Below are positions 16,366 to 23,720 of a stretch of 41,503 nucleotides of DNA, piece by piece. The notes below the pieces were generated by a model that was not told where the DNA came from, did no database searches, and worked only from the letters and a program-made list of their open reading frames with translations. Both the position numbers and the translations under genes were made by a program. Position 1 is the first letter of the stretch, and each line of letters begins with the position of its first letter. The stretch comes from Candidatus Neomarinimicrobiota bacterium. Its GTDB lineage: Bacteria > Fidelibacterota > UBA8477 > JABMPR01. The DNA lies in assembly GCA_016784545.1 (NCBI GenBank), contig JADHUM010000034.1:1-41503 (forward strand), written 5' to 3'.

Positions 16366-17316
16366 TTAATCCTCACCTAATAGTGTGGTAGCCACATCTT
16401 CGTCAGTAATCAGACTGAAAAAATATCCACCTGCCAACCCGGCCTTGATGGCCCTGGCCTTATCGGCGCCACCTGCGACGGCGATTGAATAGGGCTTGGC
16501 CTTCAGTTCTTCCAGCTCGATACCAATGGTGCGATCATCCAACTCTGGGGAACAAATACTGCCGTCTGCCTTGATGAGACGTGAACAGATATCAGCGACA
16601 GCACCCTGTTCAATGAGTGCCTGGACTTCTGCATCTTCAAAATAGTCAGCCTGTACCAGCACCGATTTGGCACCAAAGGCGCCAATGGTAAAGACGGCAA
16701 TGTCTGCTTCTCTGGCCAGCTTCAAGGTTTTGGCAATGTGGCGATCAGAGGTAATTGCCTGTTTGAGCTCAGGTGTGTCCACGATGGCTGGCAAGGGTAA
16801 CAAATAGGGAATGGCATGATAGTTATCACCCATTCGTCTGGCAATTTCGCTGGCGTGGGTATCCAGCTCGGCCTTGGAAACACCACCGTTGAGCTGCACT
16901 ACCGTCATATTATCGATGGATCGTGGTTTAAGATGTTCTGTGGCAGCCTGGAGGGTTGAGCCCCAGGACACGCCTAGTGTGGTATTCTTAGTTAATATTG
17001 TATCCAAAAGATTTATAAGGGCGGAACCAAGACGGGATTTGAGGACGGTATCACTGGGATCTGACGGCACTACAATGACGTGCTTGAGGGCGTATTTTTC
17101 TCGAAGCGCAGACTCAAGACGGGTCCCCGTGGCAGTGGGGTCAACAATCTGAATTTTGACGATGCCTGCATCCCGAGCCTCCTGTAGTAAACGAGAAACA
17201 CCTGGACGAGAAACCTCCAACTTCTTGGCAATCTGAGCCTGATTGAGATTATGCTCATAGTAGAGACGGGCAGCTTCCAACACAAGCAGGCTTCTATCTG
17301 TAGCCACTAGACGCAT
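16366..17316 (-). CDS. SorC/DeoR-type sugar-sensing transcription regulator
   Basis: A 316-residue regulator of the SorC family (which includes Bacillus subtilis DeoR). An N-terminal helix-turn-helix (about 22-50, [21 protein letters not shown]) is followed by a sugar-phosphate-binding domain (about 60-310) with [29 protein letters not shown] and [14 protein letters not shown]. Effectors in this family are phosphorylated sugars, and deoxyribose-5-phosphate would be logical here. It is the first gene of the BMC operon; its stop lies one base before the ATG of the RpiB-DeoC fusion. Palindromic operator-like sites lie directly upstream, suggesting autoregulation of the whole operon. Confidence 0.92.
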   Translation of the reverse strand: MRLVATDRSLLVLEAARLYYEHNLNQAQIAKKLEVSRPGVSRLLQEARDAGIVKIQIVDPTATGTRLESALREKYALKHVIVVPSDPSDTVLKSRLGSALINLLDTILTKNTTLGVSWGSTLQAATEHLKPRSIDNMTVVQLNGGVSKAELDTHASEIARRMGDNYHAIPYLLPLPAIVDTPELKQAITSDRHIAKTLKLAREADIAVFTIGAFGAKSVLVQADYFEDAEVQALIEQGAVADICSRLIKADGSICSPELDDRTIGIELEELKAKPYSIAVAGGADKARAIKAGLAGGYFFSLITDEDVATTLLGED

Positions 17317-17323
17317 ATCGCCC

Positions 17324-17359
17324 TGAACATATGTTCATTTACCATTAACATGTGTTCAA
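17324..17359 (-). promoter_or_regulatory. Two operator-like palindromes for the SorC-type regulator
   Basis: TGAACATATGTTCA (17324-17337) is a perfect 14-bp palindrome. TTAACATGTGTTCA (17345-17358) matches it at 12 of 14 positions. The starts are 21 bp apart, about two helical turns, placing both on the same DNA face. They lie between the predicted -10 element and the regulator's ATG (8 bp away), an ideal position for repression. SorC/DeoR regulators are known to bind paired TGAACA-like half-sites. That the local regulator binds them is inference. Confidence 0.75.
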
Positions 17360-17386
17360 GTTATGGTGGCGTCCCGGGGTTGTCAA
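17358..17386 (-). promoter_or_regulatory. Sigma70-like promoter of the BMC operon
   Basis: On the minus strand a consensus TTGACA (17381-17386) is followed after 17 bp by TAACTT (17358-17363), a weak -10. The upstream operator palindrome overlaps the expected transcription start. Only the -35 is a full consensus match. Confidence 0.55.
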
Positions 17387-17417
17387 GCGCTAATGCGCCT
17401 CTATAACTTCGACCGCT

Positions 17418-17954
17418 TTAAAACTTCAGCTTCTTTTTATTTACCTTGATTTTTTTAGGAGACTTGGCCTTGGGTAAGGGAAGATCACCTTTCGCAGTGA
17501 TAGGAACTTCAAATTTTAAGACTTTTAACTCTATTTTAAAAGTCACATCCATCTGAAAAGGAATACTCTTCTTTCCTTTTGTGATTGCCTTTGCCAGCGC
17601 ACCAGCCGACTCGAAGGCATCCAGATAATTTATCTCAAGAGGCAGCTTGAACTCCTGTTTGGTGTTTGCAGGAATAGTGAACTTCACATCTTTTCCCTTT
17701 GCCGTGGGTTTTCCTTTCAAAAAGAGTTCATAGTCAGCCTTGATGTGATCCACACCAAAGGAATTTGGATTGTCGACGATATACACAAACTCAACCTTGG
17801 CCTTCTTGGCCTTGATGGACTTGACATCCATTCTATCATAAACTACTGTTGGCTTTTTGGGAGCAGATAGCTTTAATTTTGGAAGCTGAGCATAGGCAAG
17901 CTGAAGCGAGAACACAAGCAGCCCAACTGTCACTTTAAACAATTTCTTTTTCAT
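17418..17954 (-). CDS. Exported LEA14-like (LEA type 2 / WHy domain) protein
   Basis: A 178-residue protein with a signal peptide (MKKKLFKVTVGLLVFSLQLAYA) and one LEA type 2 domain: AKKAKVEFVYIVDNPNSFGV, then IKADYELFLKGKPTAKG and VKFTIPANTKQEFKLPLEINY. This beta-sandwich fold is seen in desiccation-stress proteins and in many bacterial periplasmic proteins of unknown role. Lysine is unusually frequent and the tail (KSPKKIKVNKKKLKF) is very basic. It starts after GGAGGGGTATT, 27 bp downstream of the MFS transporter stop, so probably in its operon. Confidence 0.78.
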   Translation of the reverse strand: MKKKLFKVTVGLLVFSLQLAYAQLPKLKLSAPKKPTVVYDRMDVKSIKAKKAKVEFVYIVDNPNSFGVDHIKADYELFLKGKPTAKGKDVKFTIPANTKQEFKLPLEINYLDAFESAGALAKAITKGKKSIPFQMDVTFKIELKVLKFEVPITAKGDLPLPKAKSPKKIKVNKKKLKF

Positions 17955-17981
17955 AATACCCCTCCTTTTGATTTTAAGCCT

Positions 17982-19214
17982 TTACCCCTGCTTGTTGCGT
18001 TGGGAATGACCCGGTGCCTCTTGTAGCCTTGTACTTAGCACCAATGCGATAAACATGAATCCTATGAGCACAGAAAGTGGCAAGGACATTGATCCAGTAA
18101 CTGGATTCTTGAAGATGTCCATGCCCAGAATAAAGATGATCCCAGAGATTTGCCCCACCAGCAACATCAACCCATTGGAAGTTCCCTCGGGTGCTGGATA
18201 AGTAATTTCTGCACCATATTGAAACCCCAGGGGTCCCGCACTCAGGAGAAAAAAACCAAAGACAAAAGCTGATAGCAGCAACAGCCCATAGCTCGTGGCA
18301 AAGGTAATCCCGATTAACCCAAGGATAGATCCGGCTACAATCGCTCGTAGAAAGGGCGTGCGTTTGCCAGACCTGTCAGAAAGGTGAGGCATGATGATGG
18401 CACCCAAAATGCCACCGAAAATCATGAGACCACCAATATTTCCAGCCTGAATGACTGAAAAACCCCGGGGCCTGACGATATCTTCCACCCAGGTCGTCAC
18501 TGCATTAAAAATACCCAGGCCTATAAAGAAAAGAATAAGGAGGTAGATGAAATTGCGTCGGTGTAACGCCTCTTTGAGACCATCGTATACCAGGGATCGC
18601 TCTTCGTCTTCTTGGGCGCAGGGCGGTGTGGGTGGCCGATCCTTGGCAAAAACAAAAAAGAGAATTGCCACCACGGGAGAAGCAATGCCATAAATCAGCA
18701 GCATGCCCGTAATCTCGAAATGAATACTAAGATAAGGAGTCAGCACCAGCCCCACGGTAATACCAACATACATGGCCAGGGATCCCATTCCTGCCGCCAT
18801 GGCGCGTCTGCCCACGGGAAACCAACGGGCAGCCACACTGGTCATGGCATTCAGGATGAAGGGCTGTCCCACAGCGATTCCGATCTGTGCGATTAAAACC
18901 AGACTATAGTTATCTGCAACCATTCCCCTCATGAGACCAAAAACACCCGTCAGGACCGCACCAATGCCTACAGCAATGCGAATTCCATAAGTATCAATCA
19001 TCCAGGAGGCCGGCACCGATACGACGATATAGACCAACATAAACATGAGGGACAAAAGGCCAATTTGAAGATCTGAGACATGATAGAATGCTGCAGCTGG
19101 ACCTGTGATTGGTGCAAAGGTAATCCAACTCACCTGATTGATAAAGATGACCAGCATGAATACGGAAAGCATCACCCATCTGTATCCATAAACCCTGAAT
19201 TGACTCTGCTCCAT
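17982..19214 (-). CDS. MFS transporter, FLVCR-like
   Basis: A 410-residue inner-membrane protein with about 12 hydrophobic spans. The opening RVYGYRWVMLSVFMLVIFINQVSWITFAPI, written in parts, and PASWMIDTYGIRIAVGIGA resemble the FLVCR branch of the major facilitator superfamily. Other features are RWFPVGRRAMAAGMGS after span 4 and HLSDRSGKRTPFLR in the 8-9 loop, the usual MFS signatures. A charged loop (PPCAQEDEERS) splits the two six-span halves. Animal FLVCR proteins carry heme or choline; the bacterial substrate is not predictable. It lies upstream of the BMC locus on the same strand but has no demonstrated link to it. Confidence 0.85.
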   Translation of the reverse strand: MEQSQFRVYGYRWVMLSVFMLVIFINQVSWITFAPITGPAAAFYHVSDLQIGLLSLMFMLVYIVVSVPASWMIDTYGIRIAVGIGAVLTGVFGLMRGMVADNYSLVLIAQIGIAVGQPFILNAMTSVAARWFPVGRRAMAAGMGSLAMYVGITVGLVLTPYLSIHFEITGMLLIYGIASPVVAILFFVFAKDRPPTPPCAQEDEERSLVYDGLKEALHRRNFIYLLILFFIGLGIFNAVTTWVEDIVRPRGFSVIQAGNIGGLMIFGGILGAIIMPHLSDRSGKRTPFLRAIVAGSILGLIGITFATSYGLLLLSAFVFGFFLLSAGPLGFQYGAEITYPAPEGTSNGLMLLVGQISGIIFILGMDIFKNPVTGSMSLPLSVLIGFMFIALVLSTRLQEAPGHSQRNKQG

Positions 19215-19375
19215 GACGTGATCTCTCCTACTTGAAAAGCTTACAGCATGTGGATGTTTGACTTGTTGTTTATTGTTCTGAAAAGTGAGTCAAGATGTGT
19301 TTGACGACATTCTTTGTCAAGGGAAAGCTCGTTGGTCTGTCAACTCCCATGCTTGACTAACTCGAGCAAAAGACT

Positions 19376-20125
19376 TCAATATTTTTTTCCGGTTGGGTCC
19401 ACCATAGGTACGAATAATACTGGCAATACCTTTTCTTCAACCAATTGATTATTAACCTTCCGTAAAAGCACCAAATCCTGTCGATATGAAGAACCGACGG
19501 GAATGATCATCCGTCCTCCCTCCTTCAATTGGTTTTTAAGGGTAGTCGGAACTTGTGCGGGAGCACAGGTGACGATGATGGCATCAAAAGGTGCATGCTC
19601 TTTCCACCCTTGATACCCATCCCCGATTTTTACTTTGATATTGTCATAACCTAACTCCTCTAATAGAAGTTTTGCTCTGTTTCCCAATGAGGCAATTATT
19701 TCAATCGTAAATACGCTATCACATAACTCACCCAGAATAGCTGCTTGATAACCTGAACCAGTGCCAATTTCTAAAATTTTATCCCGGGTTGATAAATGTA
19801 GAGCCTGTGTCATGAAGGCTACGATATAGGGCTGTGAAATAGTTTGTTCTTCACCAATAGGCAGGGGATGATCGCTATAGGCCAGGTGCTTGATTTCTTC
19901 GGGTACAAAGCGATGACGTGGAACCCTGAGAAAGGTTTCCAAAATGACGCCATCGTTTATTCCTCGCTTCTTGATCTGATTTTCAACCATCTCAAGTCTT
20001 TGTTTTTGAAAATCTGACCCCGAGACGTTCTGCACAAGCTCGCCTTTAAACACGTCCCCCGCTAAAACACAATTCGCCAGCGAGAACAGACAGATGAGAA
20101 ACAGAGTGTTTTCAATTTTACTCAT
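19376..20125 (-). CDS. pcm: Exported protein-L-isoaspartate O-methyltransferase
   Basis: A 249-residue PCMT-family enzyme, which methylates isoaspartyl residues in damaged proteins using SAM to start their repair. Family motifs: PRHRFVPEE, YSDHPLPIGEEQTISQPYIVA, the SAM-binding ILEIGTGSGYQAAIL, GDGYQGW, FDAIIVTCAP and LKEGGRMIIPVG. Unlike the cytosolic E. coli enzyme it carries an N-terminal hydrophobic signal (TLFLICLFSLANCVLAG), implying periplasmic action or a membrane tether. SAM is not normally found in the periplasm, which makes the location puzzling. Monocistronic. Confidence 0.9.
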   Translation of the reverse strand: MSKIENTLFLICLFSLANCVLAGDVFKGELVQNVSGSDFQKQRLEMVENQIKKRGINDGVILETFLRVPRHRFVPEEIKHLAYSDHPLPIGEEQTISQPYIVAFMTQALHLSTRDKILEIGTGSGYQAAILGELCDSVFTIEIIASLGNRAKLLLEELGYDNIKVKIGDGYQGWKEHAPFDAIIVTCAPAQVPTTLKNQLKEGGRMIIPVGSSYRQDLVLLRKVNNQLVEEKVLPVLFVPMVDPTGKKY

Positions 20126-20335
20126 ATTGCTTCCACATTAAGCTTTAACCGTTTTGCTTGTTTTATTCAAGTTTAATCACTTCAAGGGATGGGCCGAATA
20201 ATTTCTCAATGACTGAGGTTTTAACCCATAACTTCTTGTTATATGTAACTCATCATTAAAACTCAATTATAACTGTTTCACATCGCTACATACTCAACGA
20301 GCTGAATATTCAGATAACAATTCCCGTGCTCGAGT

Positions 20336-21376
20336 TTATTTAAGGAGTATCATTTTCCGCGAGAGTTTTATGTCACCAGCCTGTATGGTGTAGACATATA
20401 TGCCACTGGGGATGCTTGATGCGTTCCAGGATACCTCATGATTTCCAGCTGATATATTCTCTCTCAAAACATTAGCGATATGACTGCCATCCAACTTGAA
20501 AACATCTATAGCTACATGAGCTGCCTCAGGGAGCCCATACTCAATTATGGTGGAGGCATTAAACGGATTGGGATAGTTTTGCATGAGCTTAACCTGTTCT
20601 GGAATGGCGGGGCTATTATCATCAATGCTGACCAGCGGACTTAAATAAAAGTCAACCTGATGGGCGGTGTTTGGCCAGGCTTGAAAGGTCGTGTCTACTG
20701 ATTGATGATTTTCAAAGTGGGCTTCAATATTGTGACCTCTTGCCATTTTATTCACCGCATAGTAGCCCATCATATCAGTCAAGACACAGATAGAATCCTG
20801 ATGATAAGCTGTATATTCATGTCTTACTGTGGCTCCGGCCAGAGGATTTCCGCTTCTATCGAAAACATAGCCCTCAATGCTACACATTGATCCTGCTGTA
20901 TCGTTTTCACTCCCGATTGTGGGAGAGCTATCAAGATACCAGTAGTGATGCCAGTCATACCCCAGACATATACTGTTCCCGGTAACTGGACTGGGTGCTT
21001 GAGAATATTCAACATCCCCATAGAACAACTCATCTATCCAGTATCCTGAATTATCAAAAAGTGTCAAGGCGTCGCCAGTGTTAGACAGGGGCAAAATTGA
21101 TTGCAGACTATCCTCCCGCAATATTATGTAGGCACCCTCTGAAAGCTGGATTCCTGAATCAAGGAAGGCCGTATCTCGAGGTGTGGTGAGATACCAGCCA
21201 TCCATATTCTCTGCTGGTTGCCACTGAATCTTGAGCTCTAAAACCCAGTCTCCTGGATTGTTTTCGTCAAGTTGAAGCTCAGAGAAGAATTTTAATGCCA
21301 TGGGATTGGCGTAAGCTGATTGCGTGATCAGGCTGACCAGCATTGCAAGTTTTGCGATTCGCATTATTTTATTCAT
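20336..21376 (-). CDS. T9SS-sorted protein with lamin-tail-like and carboxypeptidase-regulatory-like domains
   Basis: A 346-residue exported protein. Signal peptide to about residue 23 (LAMLVSLITQSAYA). Residues 25-150 look like a lamin-tail-like domain (FSELQLDENNPGDWVLEL, DALTLFDNSGYWIDEL). Residues 165-250 resemble a carboxypeptidase-regulatory-like beta sandwich (IEGYVFDRSGNPLAGATV ... TDMMGYYAVNKM). The last ~80 residues are a T9SS sorting domain (NYPNPFNASTIIEYGL ... SRKMILLK). The ATG follows a G6 tract. Its start overlaps the stop of the upstream DUF4424-like gene by 8 bases, so the two are translationally coupled and probably act together at the surface. Confidence 0.85.
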   Translation of the reverse strand: MNKIMRIAKLAMLVSLITQSAYANPMALKFFSELQLDENNPGDWVLELKIQWQPAENMDGWYLTTPRDTAFLDSGIQLSEGAYIILREDSLQSILPLSNTGDALTLFDNSGYWIDELFYGDVEYSQAPSPVTGNSICLGYDWHHYWYLDSSPTIGSENDTAGSMCSIEGYVFDRSGNPLAGATVRHEYTAYHQDSICVLTDMMGYYAVNKMARGHNIEAHFENHQSVDTTFQAWPNTAHQVDFYLSPLVSIDDNSPAIPEQVKLMQNYPNPFNASTIIEYGLPEAAHVAIDVFKLDGSHIANVLRENISAGNHEVSWNASSIPSGIYVYTIQAGDIKLSRKMILLK

Positions 21377-21971
21377 CTGGAACCCCCCATCGCATTTTTA
21401 AATCCTTCACGGGAAGATAGTTTTCCCGCGAGATTGAATAAACCTTTTTCTCGATTTCAGTCCAGCTCGTATCTATGTCCAGCGAGCAATATTCCAGTTG
21501 GAGATGGTCTGGGACATGGATTTCATAATTCGCCCATTCCAGAGCTCGACTCCAGGTTTGGGTTGAGGTTAAAATGTATTCAAAGACATTATGTTCAGCT
21601 GTCTGCCAGTACTCCACATGAATATTGGCTTCTGAAACCGCATCAATATTAAGGACAAAAGAAATCCCCTTGTCTGCCCCCATGAGGGGCAGGTGAACTC
21701 CGGTCTCCATGGATAGCACTTCAATCATGTCGGGAAAAGGTAATTGCTCACTTACTGGAAAAGGATAAAACAGGCGTGTCTTGACAGCTTCTTCGGAGGG
21801 GTTTATAAAATGATACTCACCGCGCATCACACACAGTGAATCACTGATATGAAACACCAGGTTTTCTCCAAGGAATATTGGAGATTGAGCCTGGATAGGT
21901 TGGATGTTTATTAAAAGGAATGCGAATGCCATGAACTGCAGTCCTCTTTGTTGTCCAGATTTAAAAACCAA
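21369..21971 (-). CDS. Exported DUF4424-like protein
   Basis: About 200 residues, secreted. I place the start at TTG 21971, preceded by GGAGGGGGG at suitable spacing; the frame extends six codons further but that would read through the Shine-Dalgarno. A hydrophobic segment (FMAFAFLLINIQPIQAQ) is the signal peptide. The body (VMRGEYHFINPSEEAVKTRL, FYPFPVSEQLPFPDMIEVL) resembles DUF4424-type beta-sandwich proteins with their FPxPxSxxLPxPD motif. The gene runs into the T9SS protein gene downstream by an 8-base overlap. Function unknown. Confidence 0.65.
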   Translation of the reverse strand: MVFKSGQQRGLQFMAFAFLLINIQPIQAQSPIFLGENLVFHISDSLCVMRGEYHFINPSEEAVKTRLFYPFPVSEQLPFPDMIEVLSMETGVHLPLMGADKGISFVLNIDAVSEANIHVEYWQTAEHNVFEYILTSTQTWSRALEWANYEIHVPDHLQLEYCSLDIDTSWTEIEKKVYSISRENYLPVKDLKMRWGVPDE

Positions 21972-22003
21972 TATGATTCCCCCCTCCAAGTTGGGAAAAA
22001 CTG

Positions 22004-22258
22004 TTAGCCTTCGATAATTGCTTTCAGGTCAGCCTTGAGTTGTGCTTTTTCTTCGGTGGACAAATTGTGCCAGCGTGTCCCGCGAAGCGCCCCCTCAAGG
22101 GCGTAAAGCATGTTCAGGCAGCCCGGCGCGTTGAGAGCTTCCAATCTTTGCAAGACACCAAGACTCCCAACTTCAGCCAAATCTGCTGGTGTGCAGATTC
22201 CAACAGCCGCCAGTCGCTTTTCCAGTACCTCTCCAATATTGGGCAACTCTGATAACAT
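22004..22258 (-). CDS. TfoX C-terminal-domain protein
   Basis: An 84-residue protein made solely of a TfoX_C domain: LPNIGEVLEKRLAAVGICTPADLAEVG (helix-hairpin-helix-like), then GCLNMLYALEGALRGTRWHNL and LKADLKAIIEG. Stand-alone TfoX_C proteins are widespread; a competence role is known only for full TfoX. It is the last gene of a four-gene cluster, 16 bp after the PUA-like gene. Confidence 0.85.
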   Translation of the reverse strand: MLSELPNIGEVLEKRLAAVGICTPADLAEVGSLGVLQRLEALNAPGCLNMLYALEGALRGTRWHNLSTEEKAQLKADLKAIIEG

Positions 22259-22274
22259 TTATCACCCACTCCTT

Positions 22275-22700
22275 TTATTGTTTTACGCTTTCAATGGTTT
22301 CCACGGGAAGCCAGTCGTCCATATTTCCATAGGCGCTTTTGTCAATGGGAAAGGGATCCAGTTCAGTGATCTCTCCCACTTGGATCAGAACCAGATAGCG
22401 TTTCCCTGCCCAACGTCCATATTGCTTCTTGCTCAGGCTGAGTTGGGTCGCGTGTTTGTCCACAAGGTCAATTGATTCTTCGCGGTTCATCTTCTCGGAG
22501 TTGATGACCTTTTTTACCTCTGCTCGAGCCAGAATGAGACCTTCTGCATTGTTATTTATTAGATAGAGAACATCCCCGGCGAAAACCCTATCATAAGGCA
22601 TTTTCCGTCCAGCGGCGCCACGGATGAGCATGGATTTTTGTTGGGATAGCAACAAATCCAGCTCATTGGCCTGTGCATCGAGATAAACGACATGATCCAT
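22275..22700 (-). CDS. PUA/ASCH-like domain protein
   Basis: A 141-residue cytosolic protein. The N-terminal part (LDAQANELDLLLSQQKSMLI, RGAAGRKMPYDRVFAGDVLY, LINNNAEGLILARAEV) shows the pattern of PUA-superfamily (ASCH/EVE-like) nucleic-acid-binding beta barrels, in which a ligand loop is followed by 'GD-x-hydrophobic' and a strand carrying A/V-rAeV. The C-terminal half (GRWAGKRYLVLIQVGEITEL) also fits. Its start shares one base with the DUF3788 stop (TAATG). The target is unknown, and I hold the fold assignment only moderately. Confidence 0.55.
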   Translation of the reverse strand: MDHVVYLDAQANELDLLLSQQKSMLIRGAAGRKMPYDRVFAGDVLYLINNNAEGLILARAEVKKVINSEKMNREESIDLVDKHATQLSLSKKQYGRWAGKRYLVLIQVGEITELDPFPIDKSAYGNMDDWLPVETIESVKQ

Positions 22701-23125
22701 TATTTAATACTCAACTTTAACTCAATGAGAGTTTTAATCTCACTTATCTCTCTTGCGCCTCTAACCTCCTGGGTGATGGCGCGAATTTTTCCAAAGCGCC
22801 TGCCGTTTTTGAAGATATCCTTTAGATCGGTGGATAGGGTGCTTCCCAGAATGGCAGATTCAGCCTTATCTCCAAAATAGAATGTGATCTTGAATCCACC
22901 TGGAATGATAGACAACCAGAAAATTGTTTTTGATTTCCTGGTCACCTTCATGAGCCAGGATTTACCGTCGGCATAATATCTCCATTCCTCTGAGAAATCT
23001 GGATACTGGGAATGGATGTGATTAAAAATGGATTGCCACCATATTTTTGCCTCTCCCAGGTGAGAGAAGATGATTTCCTCACTGGGATATTGATCTTTGT
23101 TAGAAAGGAGCGGTGTTTCCATCAT
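22700..23125 (-). CDS. DUF3788 family protein
   Basis: A 141-residue soluble protein of the DUF3788 type: WQSIFNHIHSQYPDFSEEWRY, then KSWLMKVTRKSKTIFWLSII and GGFKITFYFGDKAE. It resembles small proteins that bind hydrophobic or aromatic ligands in a cone-shaped alpha/beta fold, but no role is known. It follows the membrane-protein gene by 7 bp and is coupled to the PUA-like gene. Confidence 0.75.
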   Translation of the reverse strand: MMETPLLSNKDQYPSEEIIFSHLGEAKIWWQSIFNHIHSQYPDFSEEWRYYADGKSWLMKVTRKSKTIFWLSIIPGGFKITFYFGDKAESAILGSTLSTDLKDIFKNGRRFGKIRAITQEVRGAREISEIKTLIELKLSIK

Positions 23126-23132
23126 GCATCAA

Positions 23133-23582
23133 TCAGCCAGGCAGGCCCTGTTCTTTTAACTCGCGTTGTGAAATAAACAGACCCACCAGCAGGGCGATGA
23201 CACAAAACAAACTGGGGGCCCAGGGCGCTTCTGCCCCGGTTGCAGCCAGGACCGTCAGGGTTGTAGATAACACAACGGACCAGAAGACCAGGCCAACGAG
23301 AGGGATGGCGATGCCCGACCAGCTTCTGGCATGTTTTGTAAAGGAAAAAAGTATCATCAATGCCAGATTCAGGGCTACGGTCAAAAAGCCAGCTCCGGTT
23401 ATTTTGAAACCAGCCAGAATCAGCATTTGAAGATCAGGGTTCAGGCGGGACCAATCAATTCCGGCAGCCTGGGCGTGGTAATCAAAAAATCTCGTGGCCG
23501 TGATAAACTGCAATCCTGCCCCAGCTGTGATAAACACAACAATAGAATATAAAAATACGGCGACCAGCTTGGATTTTTTCAA
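23133..23582 (-). CDS. Four-span membrane protein, function unknown
   Basis: A 149-residue inner-membrane protein with about four hydrophobic segments (AVFLYSIVVFITAGAGLQFI, FKITGAGFLTVALNLALMIL, GIAIPLVGLVFWSVVLSTTL, APSLFCVIALLVGLFI). The arrangement resembles small DUF-type membrane proteins in Bacteroidota; no catalytic motif is visible. First gene of the cluster that continues to TfoX_C. Confidence 0.7.
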   Translation of the reverse strand: MKKSKLVAVFLYSIVVFITAGAGLQFITATRFFDYHAQAAGIDWSRLNPDLQMLILAGFKITGAGFLTVALNLALMILFSFTKHARSWSGIAIPLVGLVFWSVVLSTTLTVLAATGAEAPWAPSLFCVIALLVGLFISQRELKEQGLPG

Positions 23583-23720
23583 AGCTCAGCTCCTTTTCAC
23601 TCACGCGTTTACTTATTTAAAGTCGAGTGACACGCCTGCGCGGACATATTCCCTGACGTTGCAATATACACTTGAAAGTGCAGAATCTGAACAGGGCTTC
23701 AAATTTGTAGTCTGGTTACT

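Noticed and set aside
17387-17399. GCGC-TAAT-GCGC hairpin as terminator of the LEA14-like gene
   Set aside because: Stem of only four to five base pairs and no T run; too weak to call, though a separate BMC promoter directly follows.
17418-19214. LEA14-like and MFS genes as parts of the BMC operon
   Set aside because: They are upstream of the BMC promoter and operators and show no functional link; same strand is the only shared property.
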